Shown here piece after piece: positions 36,293 through 42,034 of a stretch of 42,034 nucleotides of DNA. The position numbers were made by a program, and so were the translations under genes. This DNA comes from Bacteroidales bacterium UBA3844 (GTDB lineage: Bacteria > Bacteroidota > Bacteroidia > Bacteroidales > Paludibacteraceae). The notes beneath the pieces are model-generated. The model made no database searches. It saw only the letters and a program-made list of their open reading frames with translations, and was not told the DNA's origin. The stretch's first letter is position 1. Each line of letters begins with the position of its first letter. The stretch is from positions 1 to 42,034 of the forward strand of contig DGHQ01000040.1 in assembly GCA_002392915.1 (NCBI GenBank), written 5' to 3'.

Positions 36293-36360
36293 AGATCTTT
36301 TCATGTATGAGCCGAAAAAACAGATTAAGTTGTATAAATTAATTAATTTGGCTATAGAGT

Positions 36361-36426
36361 TGAGGATTGTTAAGGGCGGAACGCCCTAACCCTTCCTTTC
36401 TAGTGCGAGCCGTAGGCGAGCATATA
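36361..36426 (+). repeat. Dispersed two-hairpin repeat, copy 2
   Basis: TGAGGATT, then hairpin 1 GTTAAGGGCG-GAA-CGCCCTAAC (36369-36390), a 12-base pyrimidine-rich linker, and hairpin 2 at 36403-36423 with GTA loop, tandem GA mismatches and a terminal G.T. The outer pairs of hairpin 1 (GTT/AAC) differ from copy 1 (CA/TG) on both arms. Confidence 0.88.
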
Positions 36427-36554
36427 GAATTAAATAAAACCAAAGATACACAAAGTCCATAGAGAAAGACTACTCCTTTCCTGAGAAAAAGAGGTGAGAA
36501 TTCAATAAGAAAGTGAATAATGATTCGTAGATTACAATTCATCGAGCTCTCGTT

Positions 36555-36606
36555 AAATTAGGACAGAACCATATAATTTGTCATCTATAAATTAGGACAT
36601 AGCCAT
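36555..36606. repeat. Two 18-bp direct repeats AAATTAGGACAnAnCCAT
   Basis: AAATTAGGACAGAACCAT (36555-36572) and AAATTAGGACATAGCCAT (36589-36606) differ at two positions and are 34 bases apart start to start. They lie 33 bases upstream of the first small gene. Either operator sites for that module or a relic of an insertion sequence end with multiple terminal repeats. Confidence 0.7.
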
Positions 36607-36638
36607 GAAAAATACTAATTTAGCGACAAATATTTAGA

Positions 36639-36926
36639 ATGAGTAAAGAGATTGACAACCAAGCAATATTGTCAAATTTTGGCAATATGACATCTTTTAG
36701 ATACGGGGATTATAACATTCGTTTCCGTACATCTCCTATTTTAAATAAATATACTGAAATAAAAGAATGGGATAATGGATATTTGGTTGTTATGGCTGAT
36801 TATGAGGGAATTGGAATCATAGAAGAATATATTGATCTTGTTCCTATTCTCAATAATCTTTATATTAATCCAAACATTTTCTTAAAGAATATAAAAACAG
36901 TAAAAATAGGAAATTATGAGCAGTGA
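36639..36926 (+). CDS. DUF2442-like small protein, module gene 1
   Basis: A 95-residue acidic protein without signal peptide. The central part (EIKEWDNGYLVVMADYEGIGIIEEYIDLVPILNN, split about 40-73) followed by FLKNIKTVKI has the strand-strand-helix pattern and the DLxPxL signature of DUF2442 proteins. Similarity is by eye and distant. Its last 11 bases overlap the next gene, implying translational coupling. In other bacteria DUF2442 genes often adjoin DUF4160 genes and are annotated as toxin-antitoxin-like pairs, which is the context seen here. Confidence 0.6.
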   Translation: MSKEIDNQAILSNFGNMTSFRYGDYNIRFRTSPILNKYTEIKEWDNGYLVVMADYEGIGIIEEYIDLVPILNNLYINPNIFLKNIKTVKIGNYEQ

Positions 36927-37155
36927 AGAAATAGAAAAGATATGCAATGGTTCAGACATGATTGTCTGTGGTTATGCATTCTCTCGCACAGACAACTCTA
37001 ATGTGAGAGTAGTCGATTTAAATGAGCCACACCATGCTTCTATCATGACTACAGATGGTGATGTTTTGGAGACAACAATGAATGATGTTGAAATTAGTAT
37101 TGTGAAGGAATACTGGAAGAAAAATCATAAATTTATGGAGGAATCATATGCCTAA
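36916..37155 (+). CDS. Unknown 79-residue protein, module gene 2
   Basis: I do not recognise a named family. The protein starts MSSEEIEKICNGSDMIVCGYAFSR (about 1-24), then VRVVDLNEPHHASIMTTDGDVLETTMNDVEIS (30-61) and a helical tail VKEYWKKNHKFMEE. It looks like a small beta meander with a C-terminal helix. Its start overlaps gene 1 by 11 bases and its end overlaps gene 3 by 8 bases, so all three are expressed together. An antitoxin, toxin or adaptor role is possible; sequence does not decide. Confidence 0.6.
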   Translation: MSSEEIEKICNGSDMIVCGYAFSRTDNSNVRVVDLNEPHHASIMTTDGDVLETTMNDVEISIVKEYWKKNHKFMEESYA

Positions 37156-37423
37156 GTATTATGAATTTATGATTTGTGGATACTATTTGTATTTCACATC
37201 ACACTGTGTTATTGAGGCTATGCATGTACATGCAAGTGACAGACGAATGACAGAAGCAGGTTCGGCAAAATTATTCGTTAGAGGAAATGGAGATACAGAA
37301 GTTAAAGAAAGAGGAATGTTAACAGACAAGGAACTCCGTATTATCAGAGAATTTATCAAAGAAAACTATAAGGAAATGTACATAAAATGGTCAAGTATGA
37401 GTCCAAATGGTTTCTATAAATAA
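37148..37423 (+). CDS. DUF4160-like small protein, module gene 3
   Basis: A 91-residue protein. MPKYYEFMICGYYLYFTSHCVIEAMHVHASD carries the pattern of DUF4160, in which a short strand pair leads to a conserved xHVHA/V motif (here MHVHA, about 26-30). Then AKLFVRGNGDTEV and a helix LTDKELRIIREFIKENYKEM complete the family layout. The start overlaps gene 2 by 8 bases. DUF4160 is frequently paired with DUF2442 and considered TA-like, but biochemical proof is scarce. No terminator is obvious before repeat copy 3. Confidence 0.65.
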   Translation: MPKYYEFMICGYYLYFTSHCVIEAMHVHASDRRMTEAGSAKLFVRGNGDTEVKERGMLTDKELRIIREFIKENYKEMYIKWSSMSPNGFYK

Positions 37424-37507
37424 TATGTTAGTCATGGATTATGATTTAAAACATGATGAATGCATTGTTCTAAGGAATAATAGATATTGATAATACGATA
37501 ATTAATA

Positions 37508-37605
37508 TGAGGATTGTTAAGGGCGGAACGCCCTAACTCTCCATCTCTAGTGCGAGCCGTAGGCGAGCATATATAGAAAAATACAGAGACTCGGAGTTTT
37601 AAGAG
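37508..37605 (+). repeat. Dispersed two-hairpin repeat, copy 3 (long form)
   Basis: TGAGGATT, hairpin 1 GTTAAGGGCG-GAA-CGCCCTAAC (37516-37537), 12-base linker, hairpin 2 at 37550-37570 with GTA loop and GA/GA. As in copy 1, similarity continues through ATATAGA and the palindrome-like AGACTCGGAGTTT (37587-37599) to TTAAGAG, so the full unit is about 100 bp. Confidence 0.88.
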
Positions 37606-37818
37606 TAAGTCTTAGACTTTTTTGAGGAAATAGGCGAGTAAGCAGTAATATGGTATTGCCTTTCAGACAATTTTTTTGTATCATCGTTACATTATTCCGA
37701 GACTTCGTCATTGGGTTACTCACGCTTTGCTCGGTAGCTTCTTTCAGACGAAAAAAATGAAAATGTCAGTCAGAGCCAATTTTATTTGTTCAAGATTTTA
37801 CATACTACAATATTTTGT

Positions 37819-37826
37819 TACATTTG
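37819..37826 (+). promoter_or_regulatory. Putative -7 box of the paralog cluster
   Basis: TACATTTG fits TAnnTTTG; a -33 element with standard spacing is not evident. Confidence 0.35.
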
Positions 37827-37877
37827 TGAAAAAGATACTCAGAATTAAATAAAATTTACCAAGAATCATCTACGGTT

Positions 37878-38657
37878 ATGAAAAGTCGCATCGCCTACAT
37901 AATTTTACTTTTGATGACGTTTGTTTTCCCGTCTTTTTCTCAGAATTCATATATAGATTATGAATATGTTGATGGAACGAAGGAAAGAAATACAATTGGT
38001 ACGGAAAAATTCTATTGCCGTTATTATCAAAAATATAGAATAAAGACCATTTATATAGATAATGTCTTTGATACATTAATTCCCAATATAGGTTCGCAAA
38101 TTTTTGACAAATTGATATTTAAATTTAATGATGGAGAACTATCCGATGTTATAGGTCCTAGTATACAATGTATGGGAGACCGTTTAGATAGTTATGAATA
38201 TAAATTAGATAAAGTAAATCCTAAAGCTGGAATTATGTCTGTTTTATTTAAGTCTAATTCCCTTCCTAGATTTGCATACCATAATGGAAAACAGATTTCA
38301 TCCATTTCAGGTCGTATCTCTTATTTCAAAGTCAAAACCATTAAGTCGACGATATTAAATGACGAATTGAGAGAGAATCTAAAACTTTTCTATCCGACAT
38401 CGTTGATTGAAAAATCAGATGGCTCATATTTAGACTTCGTTTTACCGTCGTATAATGAGGATGAAAAAAATACAAAGCTAAATGGTTTGTCTTTAGAGCG
38501 AGTGAAATTAATAAATAATCTAAAGCGAATGGGATATACGTTGGCCAGCCAGAAAGGAGTGTTCCCACTTACTTACCAGAATCAAAATGGAAACACTATC
38601 TTGATGTATGAAACTAGTATTATGGTGAAAGTCAAAAGGATTGAAAATGACTTGTAA
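37878..38657 (+). CDS. Secreted hypothetical protein, paralog 1 of 3
   Basis: A 259-residue protein with a signal peptide (hydrophobic 5-18, cleavage near SFSQ). I do not recognise the family. Three blocks are shared with the next two genes: YxDYEYVDGTKER after the signal peptide, AYHNGKQISSISGRxSYFK in the middle (about 134-152), and a C-terminal INNLKRMGYTLxSQKGVFPLTYQNQ block (about 213-237). Between these the paralogs diverge. Mature protein is beta-rich, with no transmembrane helix, no lipobox and no visible catalytic motif. Likely periplasmic or secreted. Confidence 0.75.
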   Translation: MKSRIAYIILLLMTFVFPSFSQNSYIDYEYVDGTKERNTIGTEKFYCRYYQKYRIKTIYIDNVFDTLIPNIGSQIFDKLIFKFNDGELSDVIGPSIQCMGDRLDSYEYKLDKVNPKAGIMSVLFKSNSLPRFAYHNGKQISSISGRISYFKVKTIKSTILNDELRENLKLFYPTSLIEKSDGSYLDFVLPSYNEDEKNTKLNGLSLERVKLINNLKRMGYTLASQKGVFPLTYQNQNGNTILMYETSIMVKVKRIENDL

Positions 38658-38688
38658 GTTTTGCGTGATTCTAAAAATAGATTTGTTT

Positions 38689-39489
38689 ATGAAAAATCGG
38701 ATGACATATATAATACTGTTTTTATTTGCTTTCATTTTTCAATTGAAGGCCCAACCACAGTATGTTGAGTATGAATATGTTGATGGAACGAAGGAAAGAG
38801 AGGCAATAGATATGAGAAGAATCACTTTTCAGTATTGTTATAATGATAGATTGTCATATAGAATTAAGAATTTTTCTATAGATAATGTCTTTGATACATT
38901 AAGACCAGTAGATATAGTACAAAACGCATTGAGAGCGATATGTTCAGACAAATTGTTTTTTTCTTTTAAGGATGGAGAACCATCTGAAGTGTCAGGCCCT
39001 TATGAAATGTCTTCTTCTATGGGAAATACTATGCGTATATTATTTAGTTATGGATTTAAATTAGATAAAAAAGATGCTGATAACGGAATTATGGCTATAT
39101 CATTTTATTCTTATAGCCTTCCTGATTTTGCATACCATAATGGAAAACAGATTTCATCCATCTCTGGTCGTTTCTCTTATTTCAAATTCAAAACCATTAG
39201 GTCGACGATTTTAAATGACGATTTAGCAGATAATCTAAACCCTTTTTATTTAGCTCCAATAACGTTGACTGGATCATCGGATGTCTCAGATGCCTCATAT
39301 ATAAAATTCATTTTTCCGTCTTCGTCTAACGAATTGGCGGTAGCTCGCGTAACGGTAATAAATAATCTAAAGCGGATGGGATATACGTTGACCAGCCAGA
39401 AAGGAGTTTTTCCACTTACATACCAGAATCAAAATGGAAACACTATCTTGATGTATGAAACTAATATTATGGTAAAAGTCAAGGATTGA
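38689..39489 (+). CDS. Secreted hypothetical protein, paralog 2 of 3
   Basis: A 266-residue paralog of the previous gene. The ATG at 38689 is chosen because it starts a signal peptide (MKNRMTYIILFLFAFIFQ, cleavage near LKAQ) like its siblings; the frame is open from a TTG at 38641 that overlaps paralog 1. The N-terminal, middle and C-terminal shared blocks are all present. The DNA of the last roughly 125 bases is nearly identical to paralog 1, while the centre has diverged and carries small insertions. The spacer before it (TGTGATTCTAAAAATA type) resembles the spacer before paralog 3, so the unit of duplication included the intergenic DNA. Confidence 0.75.
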   Translation: MKNRMTYIILFLFAFIFQLKAQPQYVEYEYVDGTKEREAIDMRRITFQYCYNDRLSYRIKNFSIDNVFDTLRPVDIVQNALRAICSDKLFFSFKDGEPSEVSGPYEMSSSMGNTMRILFSYGFKLDKKDADNGIMAISFYSYSLPDFAYHNGKQISSISGRFSYFKFKTIRSTILNDDLADNLNPFYLAPITLTGSSDVSDASYIKFIFPSSSNELAVARVTVINNLKRMGYTLTSQKGVFPLTYQNQNGNTILMYETNIMVKVKD

Positions 39490-39533
39490 AAGTGATATTT
39501 AAGCTTTGTGTGATTCTTAAAATATATTAGTTT

Positions 39534-40301
39534 ATGAAATATCGGGCAACATATATAATACTGTTTTTATTTGCTATCATTTTTCAATTGAATGCTCAAC
39601 TTCAGTATGTTGATTATGAGTATGTTGATGGAACGAAGGAAAGAGAGGCTTTAAATCCCAACCAGATTGTATATAAGCGGTCTTTCTGGAATGACGTGTA
39701 TAGTATGACGTCTATAAATATTGATTTTGTATTCGACTCGGTGTTTGCAAGACCTAATTCTCCTATTCCAAATAGAGTTGACCATAGAATGATAATTCTG
39801 TTTCAGGATTCAAAGCCTAATGCCATTCAGTTTCCTCGTTTTTTTAATTCGATGGGCAATACTTTACCTCAAGATATTATTCTTGATTCAAAAGAGTCGA
39901 CTTCTAATAATCGAACGATTATGACGTTCAAGACTATTGACGATTCCCTATTTTTTTCCCACAATGGAAAACAGATTGCATCCATATCCGGCAGACTTGA
40001 ATATGTAAAAGACAAGACTATTCCATCTTCTGTCATTGATTCAGATATGAGAGAAATGTTTCTTCCTTTTTCTCATGAAGTATGGACGGAATCTACTACA
40101 GGTTCTACATTAAAAATATCTAATCCATCAATTCAGTCTTATTCTAACGAAATGGCGGTTACTCGCGTTAAGATTATAAATAATCTAAAGCGGATGGGGT
40201 ATACGTTGACCAGCCAGAAAGGAGTTTTTCCGCTTACTTACCAAAATCAAGATGGAAACACTATTTTGGTGTATGAATCGTATATTTTGATAAGGTTTTG
40301 A
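39534..40301 (+). CDS. Secreted hypothetical protein, paralog 3 of 3
   Basis: A 255-residue paralog with signal peptide (MKYRATYIILFLFAIIFQ, cleavage near LNAQ) and the block YVDYEYVDGTKEREA. The middle block is weaker (SHNGKQIASISGRLEYVK), and the C-terminal block is retained as INNLKRMGYTLTSQKGVFP followed by YQNQDGNTILVYE. It is the most diverged of the three in the centre. It ends just before the inverted repeat pair at 40369-40543. Function unknown. Confidence 0.75.
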   Translation: MKYRATYIILFLFAIIFQLNAQLQYVDYEYVDGTKEREALNPNQIVYKRSFWNDVYSMTSINIDFVFDSVFARPNSPIPNRVDHRMIILFQDSKPNAIQFPRFFNSMGNTLPQDIILDSKESTSNNRTIMTFKTIDDSLFFSHNGKQIASISGRLEYVKDKTIPSSVIDSDMREMFLPFSHEVWTESTTGSTLKISNPSIQSYSNEMAVTRVKIINNLKRMGYTLTSQKGVFPLTYQNQDGNTILVYESYILIRF

Positions 40302-40368
40302 TTCTGTTGATTTGTAATTCATAACTCAAATTTTGCAAGTGGATTTAATTTGATGTTGGCATATAATA

Positions 40369-40431
40369 GAGGATTGTTAAGGGCGGAACGCCCTAACCTT
40401 CTTCTTTGCAGTGCGAGCCGTAGGCGAGCAC
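40369..40431 (+). repeat. Dispersed two-hairpin repeat, copy 4
   Basis: GAGGATT, hairpin 1 GTTAAGGGCG-GAA-CGCCCTAAC (40376-40397), 13-base pyrimidine-rich linker, hairpin 2 GTGC-GA-GCC-GTA-GGC-GA-GCAC (40411-40431). Short form: the AGACTC palindrome of copies 1 and 3 is missing. Confidence 0.88.
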
Positions 40432-40480
40432 TTTAATAAAAGTTTGTATGATGACTTCCATATTCAATGTCTTTTATTTT

Positions 40481-40543
40481 CGCTCGCACTTACGTGCTCG
40501 CGATAAAGGGAGGAACAAGGGCGTTCCGCCCTTTGTAATCCTC
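40481..40543 (-). repeat. Dispersed two-hairpin repeat, copy 5 (inverted)
   Basis: Read on the minus strand: GAGGATT, hairpin 1 ACAAAGGGCG-GAA-CGCCCTTGT (40536-40515), a 12-base linker, then GCGAGCAC-GTAA-GTGCGAGC. The last hairpin has the arms in swapped order (GC-GA-GCAC / GTGC-GA-GC), keeping the GA/GA mismatch. With copy 4 it forms a tail-to-tail pair. Confidence 0.85.
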
Positions 40544-40657
40544 AATTTTTACACAAAATGAATATGAAACCTACTTGAGAAACATGAATTCATAATGTGT
40601 AATTGTGTGAAAACCCATATGTGTATATTGTGAAAACATTACCAATTCCGCATCAAC

Positions 40658-40768
40658 CTAATATTGATATTCAATTACATAAATGTTTTTCGAAACGCCT
40701 TTCATTGTTCCGTCTATGCTATATTCACAATATTTGATGCAATCTCCGTTGGCGTTGTAATAGTTTGT
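40658..40768 (-). pseudogene. In-frame C-terminal fragment after the DUF1963 stop
   Basis: Directly after the TAA stop of the DUF1963 gene (40771-40769), and in the same frame, 36 more codons run to a TAG at 40660-40658. The peptide TNYYNANGDCIKYCEYSIDG, then TMKGVSKNIYVIEYQY, has protein-like composition and a MORN-like YYxNGxxxKxxxYxxDGxxxG spacing. It is probably the remnant of a neighbouring gene or a tail cut off by a stop mutation. Confidence 0.45.
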
Positions 40769-41545
40769 TTAACCGCAATCCCAATTGTAGAGAACTTTAG
40801 AAAAATTCCGTCTCTTCAAATTTTCTGGAGTGCAGAAGAAGCCGCAGACACCCGCGTCTCCCCATTCGACAGGAGTCTCTTCACTATATTCGCTGTCAAT
40901 CTGCAATAGTAAAACTGTTTGCTTTGATTTTTCTTCACGTGGATCTTCTTGTTTGAAGTGTGGATAACCTCCAATTTTATGTCCTTCTCCTATATGTTTC
41001 TCCTCGATTATTTCATAGGCTTCTTCAGAAAGATCATAAATGCCCTCTATGGGGTCGCTTTCAGTTAAAGCATTGTATTTTTTGACGAAAATCGGTTCGA
41101 AATGTACATCTTCCATAGACATCGGCTCTTCGTCTTTTGTGAATGAAACTCTATATTCGCTTTCTACTGGAAACCAGCTCTCTTCCGAAGGTTGTGGTAG
41201 TTCCGCAAGCCAAGTGCTCACTTGCTCTTCCGTGATTTGATCATCAATCGTTTCATGCCAAACCACTTTTGAACCTCCTTTTGTGAAAAGTCCCAAACTT
41301 TCATCTTGTCCAATCCAGAATTGCAGCAGACCGACTTGTGGAAAATCGGGTAGGGCGGAGAGCTCTCTGCAGTCTATCTGCGCAAGCATACGCAATGGCA
41401 TGCCTTCTGAGTCGAAAGGAATCGCGTCTTTTGAAGGAATATATGGAATTCCGCCAACTTTGCTTCCGGAAATCGACGTCTTTTCATTTGTTAGTTTCAG
41501 ACGCAGAAATGGCTTGACTGTCTCTTTATCCATCTCGGCAAGCAC
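40769..41545 (-). CDS. YwqG family (DUF1963) domain protein
   Basis: A 258-codon frame holding most of a DUF1963/YwqG domain: GSKVGGIPYIPSKDA (27-41), MPLRMLAQIDCRELSALPDFPQVGLLQFWIG (split about 49-79), HKIGGYPHFKQEDPR (189-203), and the typical ending GDAGVCGFFCTPENLK...VLYNWDCG. YwqG proteins are cytosolic beta-rich proteins of unknown biochemical role, often near toxin or immunity genes. The only starts in this frame are a GTG at 41545 and an ATG at 41533, which would remove the usual N-terminal helix. The missing N-terminal piece is encoded one frame away in the 41793-41497 frame, joined at an A AAA AAG heptamer (41551-41545). Confidence 0.85.
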   Translation of the reverse strand: MLAEMDKETVKPFLRLKLTNEKTSISGSKVGGIPYIPSKDAIPFDSEGMPLRMLAQIDCRELSALPDFPQVGLLQFWIGQDESLGLFTKGGSKVVWHETIDDQITEEQVSTWLAELPQPSEESWFPVESEYRVSFTKDEEPMSMEDVHFEPIFVKKYNALTESDPIEGIYDLSEEAYEIIEEKHIGEGHKIGGYPHFKQEDPREEKSKQTVLLLQIDSEYSEETPVEWGDAGVCGFFCTPENLKRRNFSKVLYNWDCG

Positions 41546-41793
41546 TTTTTTGTCAGTTCCATCTCCTTTTGAATGTCAACATTCTTTTTTTTCTTCCTAT
41601 ATATAGTTGTTTCATCATTTATATATAGTTGCTGTTTTATTTTTTCTGCTGAAGATTCTCCTATTATCTTCTTTGCTAAATATTGGATAAGGCCAGTTTC
41701 ATATATTGATTTGAACAGCAGGTAGATAGCTGCTGCAATAAGTACTCCTGCATAAACGTAAAGCTGAATGTAATATTGATCTTTTTCATCCAT
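41497..41793 (-). CDS. Membrane-anchor frame upstream of DUF1963 (0 frame of a possible frameshift gene)
   Basis: A 98-residue frame from ATG 41793. It starts MDEKDQYYIQLYVYAG and has one transmembrane helix (about 10-27, VYAGVLIAAAIYLLF), then a basic cytosolic linker (IYRKKKKNVDIQKEMELTKK). The linker's end is the natural N-terminal helix of the DUF1963 domain encoded in the -1 frame. After AAG at residue 83 the 0 frame adds only 15 unrelated residues (CLPRWIKRQSSHFCV) before the stop at 41497. A -1 shift would yield one 341-residue membrane-anchored YwqG protein. A plain frameshift mutation is the alternative. Confidence 0.65.
   Translation of the reverse strand: MDEKDQYYIQLYVYAGVLIAAAIYLLFKSIYETGLIQYLAKKIIGESSAEKIKQQLYINDETTIYRKKKKNVDIQKEMELTKKCLPRWIKRQSSHFCV
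41545..41567 (-). promoter_or_regulatory. Candidate -1 frameshift site A AAA AAG with upstream AGGAG
   Basis: On the minus strand the heptamer A AAA AAG (41551-41545) is in the correct 0-frame phase (ACA AAA AAG), and AGGAG lies 11 bases upstream (41567-41563). This is the layout of the dnaX frameshift signal. A -1 slip moves exactly into the DUF1963 frame. A downstream stem is not convincing: only GCTTG/CAAGC is seen. Confidence 0.5.
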
Positions 41794-41837
41794 TTCTTTT
41801 GATTTTAGAATGCCTATTGCATAGAATTTATTATTGG

Positions 41838-41845
41838 CAAATTTA
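41838..41845 (-). promoter_or_regulatory. Putative -7 box of the DUF1963 gene
   Basis: On the minus strand TAAATTTG fits TAnnTTTG, 44 bases before the ATG at 41793. Confidence 0.4.
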
Positions 41846-41883
41846 ATTATAATTGTTAGGTTTGCTACTCTTTGGACAGAAAT

Positions 41884-41914
41884 AAAACAAAAAAGCAGCA
41901 ATTTCTTGCTGCTT
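41884..41914 (-). terminator. Terminator after tRNA-Gly
   Basis: On the minus strand AAGCAGCAA-GAAA-TTGCTGCTT is a perfect 9-bp stem with a GAAA tetraloop, followed by TTTTTGTTTTATT. It lies 7 bases after the tRNA. Confidence 0.88.
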
Positions 41915-41920
41915 CTCTTG

Positions 41921-41993
<73 letters not shown>

Positions 41994-42034
41994 ATTGTTT
42001 GTAATGAGCTTCCCGTCGAACGGGATTGCAAAGG

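Larger units (their letters stand above)
36237..36638. other. 402-base noncoding region with repeat copies
   Basis: No gene is seen. It holds a decayed repeat copy at 36265-36292, the full copy 2 at 36361, and two direct repeats at 36555-36606 just before the small-gene module. Confidence 0.7.
37424..37877. other. 454-base noncoding region with repeat copy 3
   Basis: No gene is seen. Repeat copy 3 occupies 37508-37605. Near 37819-37826 TACATTTG fits TAnnTTTG, 51 bases before the first paralog gene, and may be its promoter. Confidence 0.6.
40302..40657. other. Noncoding region with an inverted repeat pair
   Basis: No gene is seen. Repeat copies 4 (plus) and 5 (minus) converge here, separated by 49 bases. 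The rest is AT-rich with no recognisable feature. Confidence 0.7.

Noticed and set aside
40664..40909. 81-codon plus-strand frame
   Set aside because: Antisense to the 3' end of the DUF1963 gene and its in-frame extension; TTG start only.
36237..41900. Accessory stretch next to tRNA-Gly considered as an integrated element
   Set aside because: No integrase, relaxase or duplicated tRNA end is visible between pgk and the tRNA, so an integrative element cannot be supported.
42001..42034. CCCGT-TCG-ACGGG palindrome on the minus strand upstream of tRNA-Gly, looking like the end of another tRNA
   Set aside because: The loop does not fit a 7-base T-loop with G53-C61 pairing, and the window ends before other arms could be checked.

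Overview
The window is chromosomal DNA from a member of Bacteroidota, most likely order Bacteroidales; genus cannot be fixed from sequence alone. The evidence is an LpxC-FabZ fusion, a fused NuoCD in a nuo operon lacking nuoE, nuoF and nuoG, a type IX secretion (type B) sorting domain, TAnnTTTG-type -7 promoter boxes in front of many genes, and A-rich rather than Shine-Dalgarno leaders.

Layout. Bases 1-257 hold a structured dispersed repeat and the promoter of a GH25 lysozyme-like lipoprotein (258-995). Bases 1084-7456 hold pyrF, an HD phosphohydrolase, the lipid A genes lpxD, lpxC-fabZ and lpxA, and a DUF4197 lipoprotein. Bases 7562-9254 hold a small secreted protein and, on the minus strand, a Nudix hydrolase with an FHA/zinc-ribbon protein. 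Bases 9323-11930 hold a DUF4286 protein, ruvC and a LytS/LytTR-type two-component pair. A small basic protein follows at 12053, whose frame runs through a strong terminator-like hairpin. After a roughly 600-base leader comes a ten-gene complex I operon nuoA-B-CD-H-I-J-K-L-M-N (12887-23060), closed by a clear terminator. Next are a flippase-like membrane protein, a 2335-residue secreted Cys-rich repeat protein with a CHU_C sorting domain (24419-31426), a YciO/Sua5-type protein, an EamA transporter, an unknown acidic protein, dtd and pgk.

From 36237 to about 41.9 kb, between pgk and a tRNA-Gly(GCC) gene, lies an AT-rich accessory stretch. It holds a three-gene overlapping module of tiny proteins (DUF2442-like, unknown, DUF4160-like; toxin-antitoxin-like in layout), three tandem paralogous secreted proteins, and a membrane-anchored YwqG/DUF1963 protein split between two frames exactly at an A AAA AAG heptamer. 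The cassettes are punctuated by copies of the same repeat seen at 85-186.

The most novel signals are: (1) that repeat family, with two hairpins per copy, compensatory base changes, GNA triloops and tandem G.A mismatches, arranged like REP/BIME elements; (2) the candidate -1 frameshift in the DUF1963 gene; (3) the overlapping three-gene module; (4) the three paralogs whose 3' ends are almost identical in DNA while their middles diverge. All calls come from reading the sequence; no database search was run.
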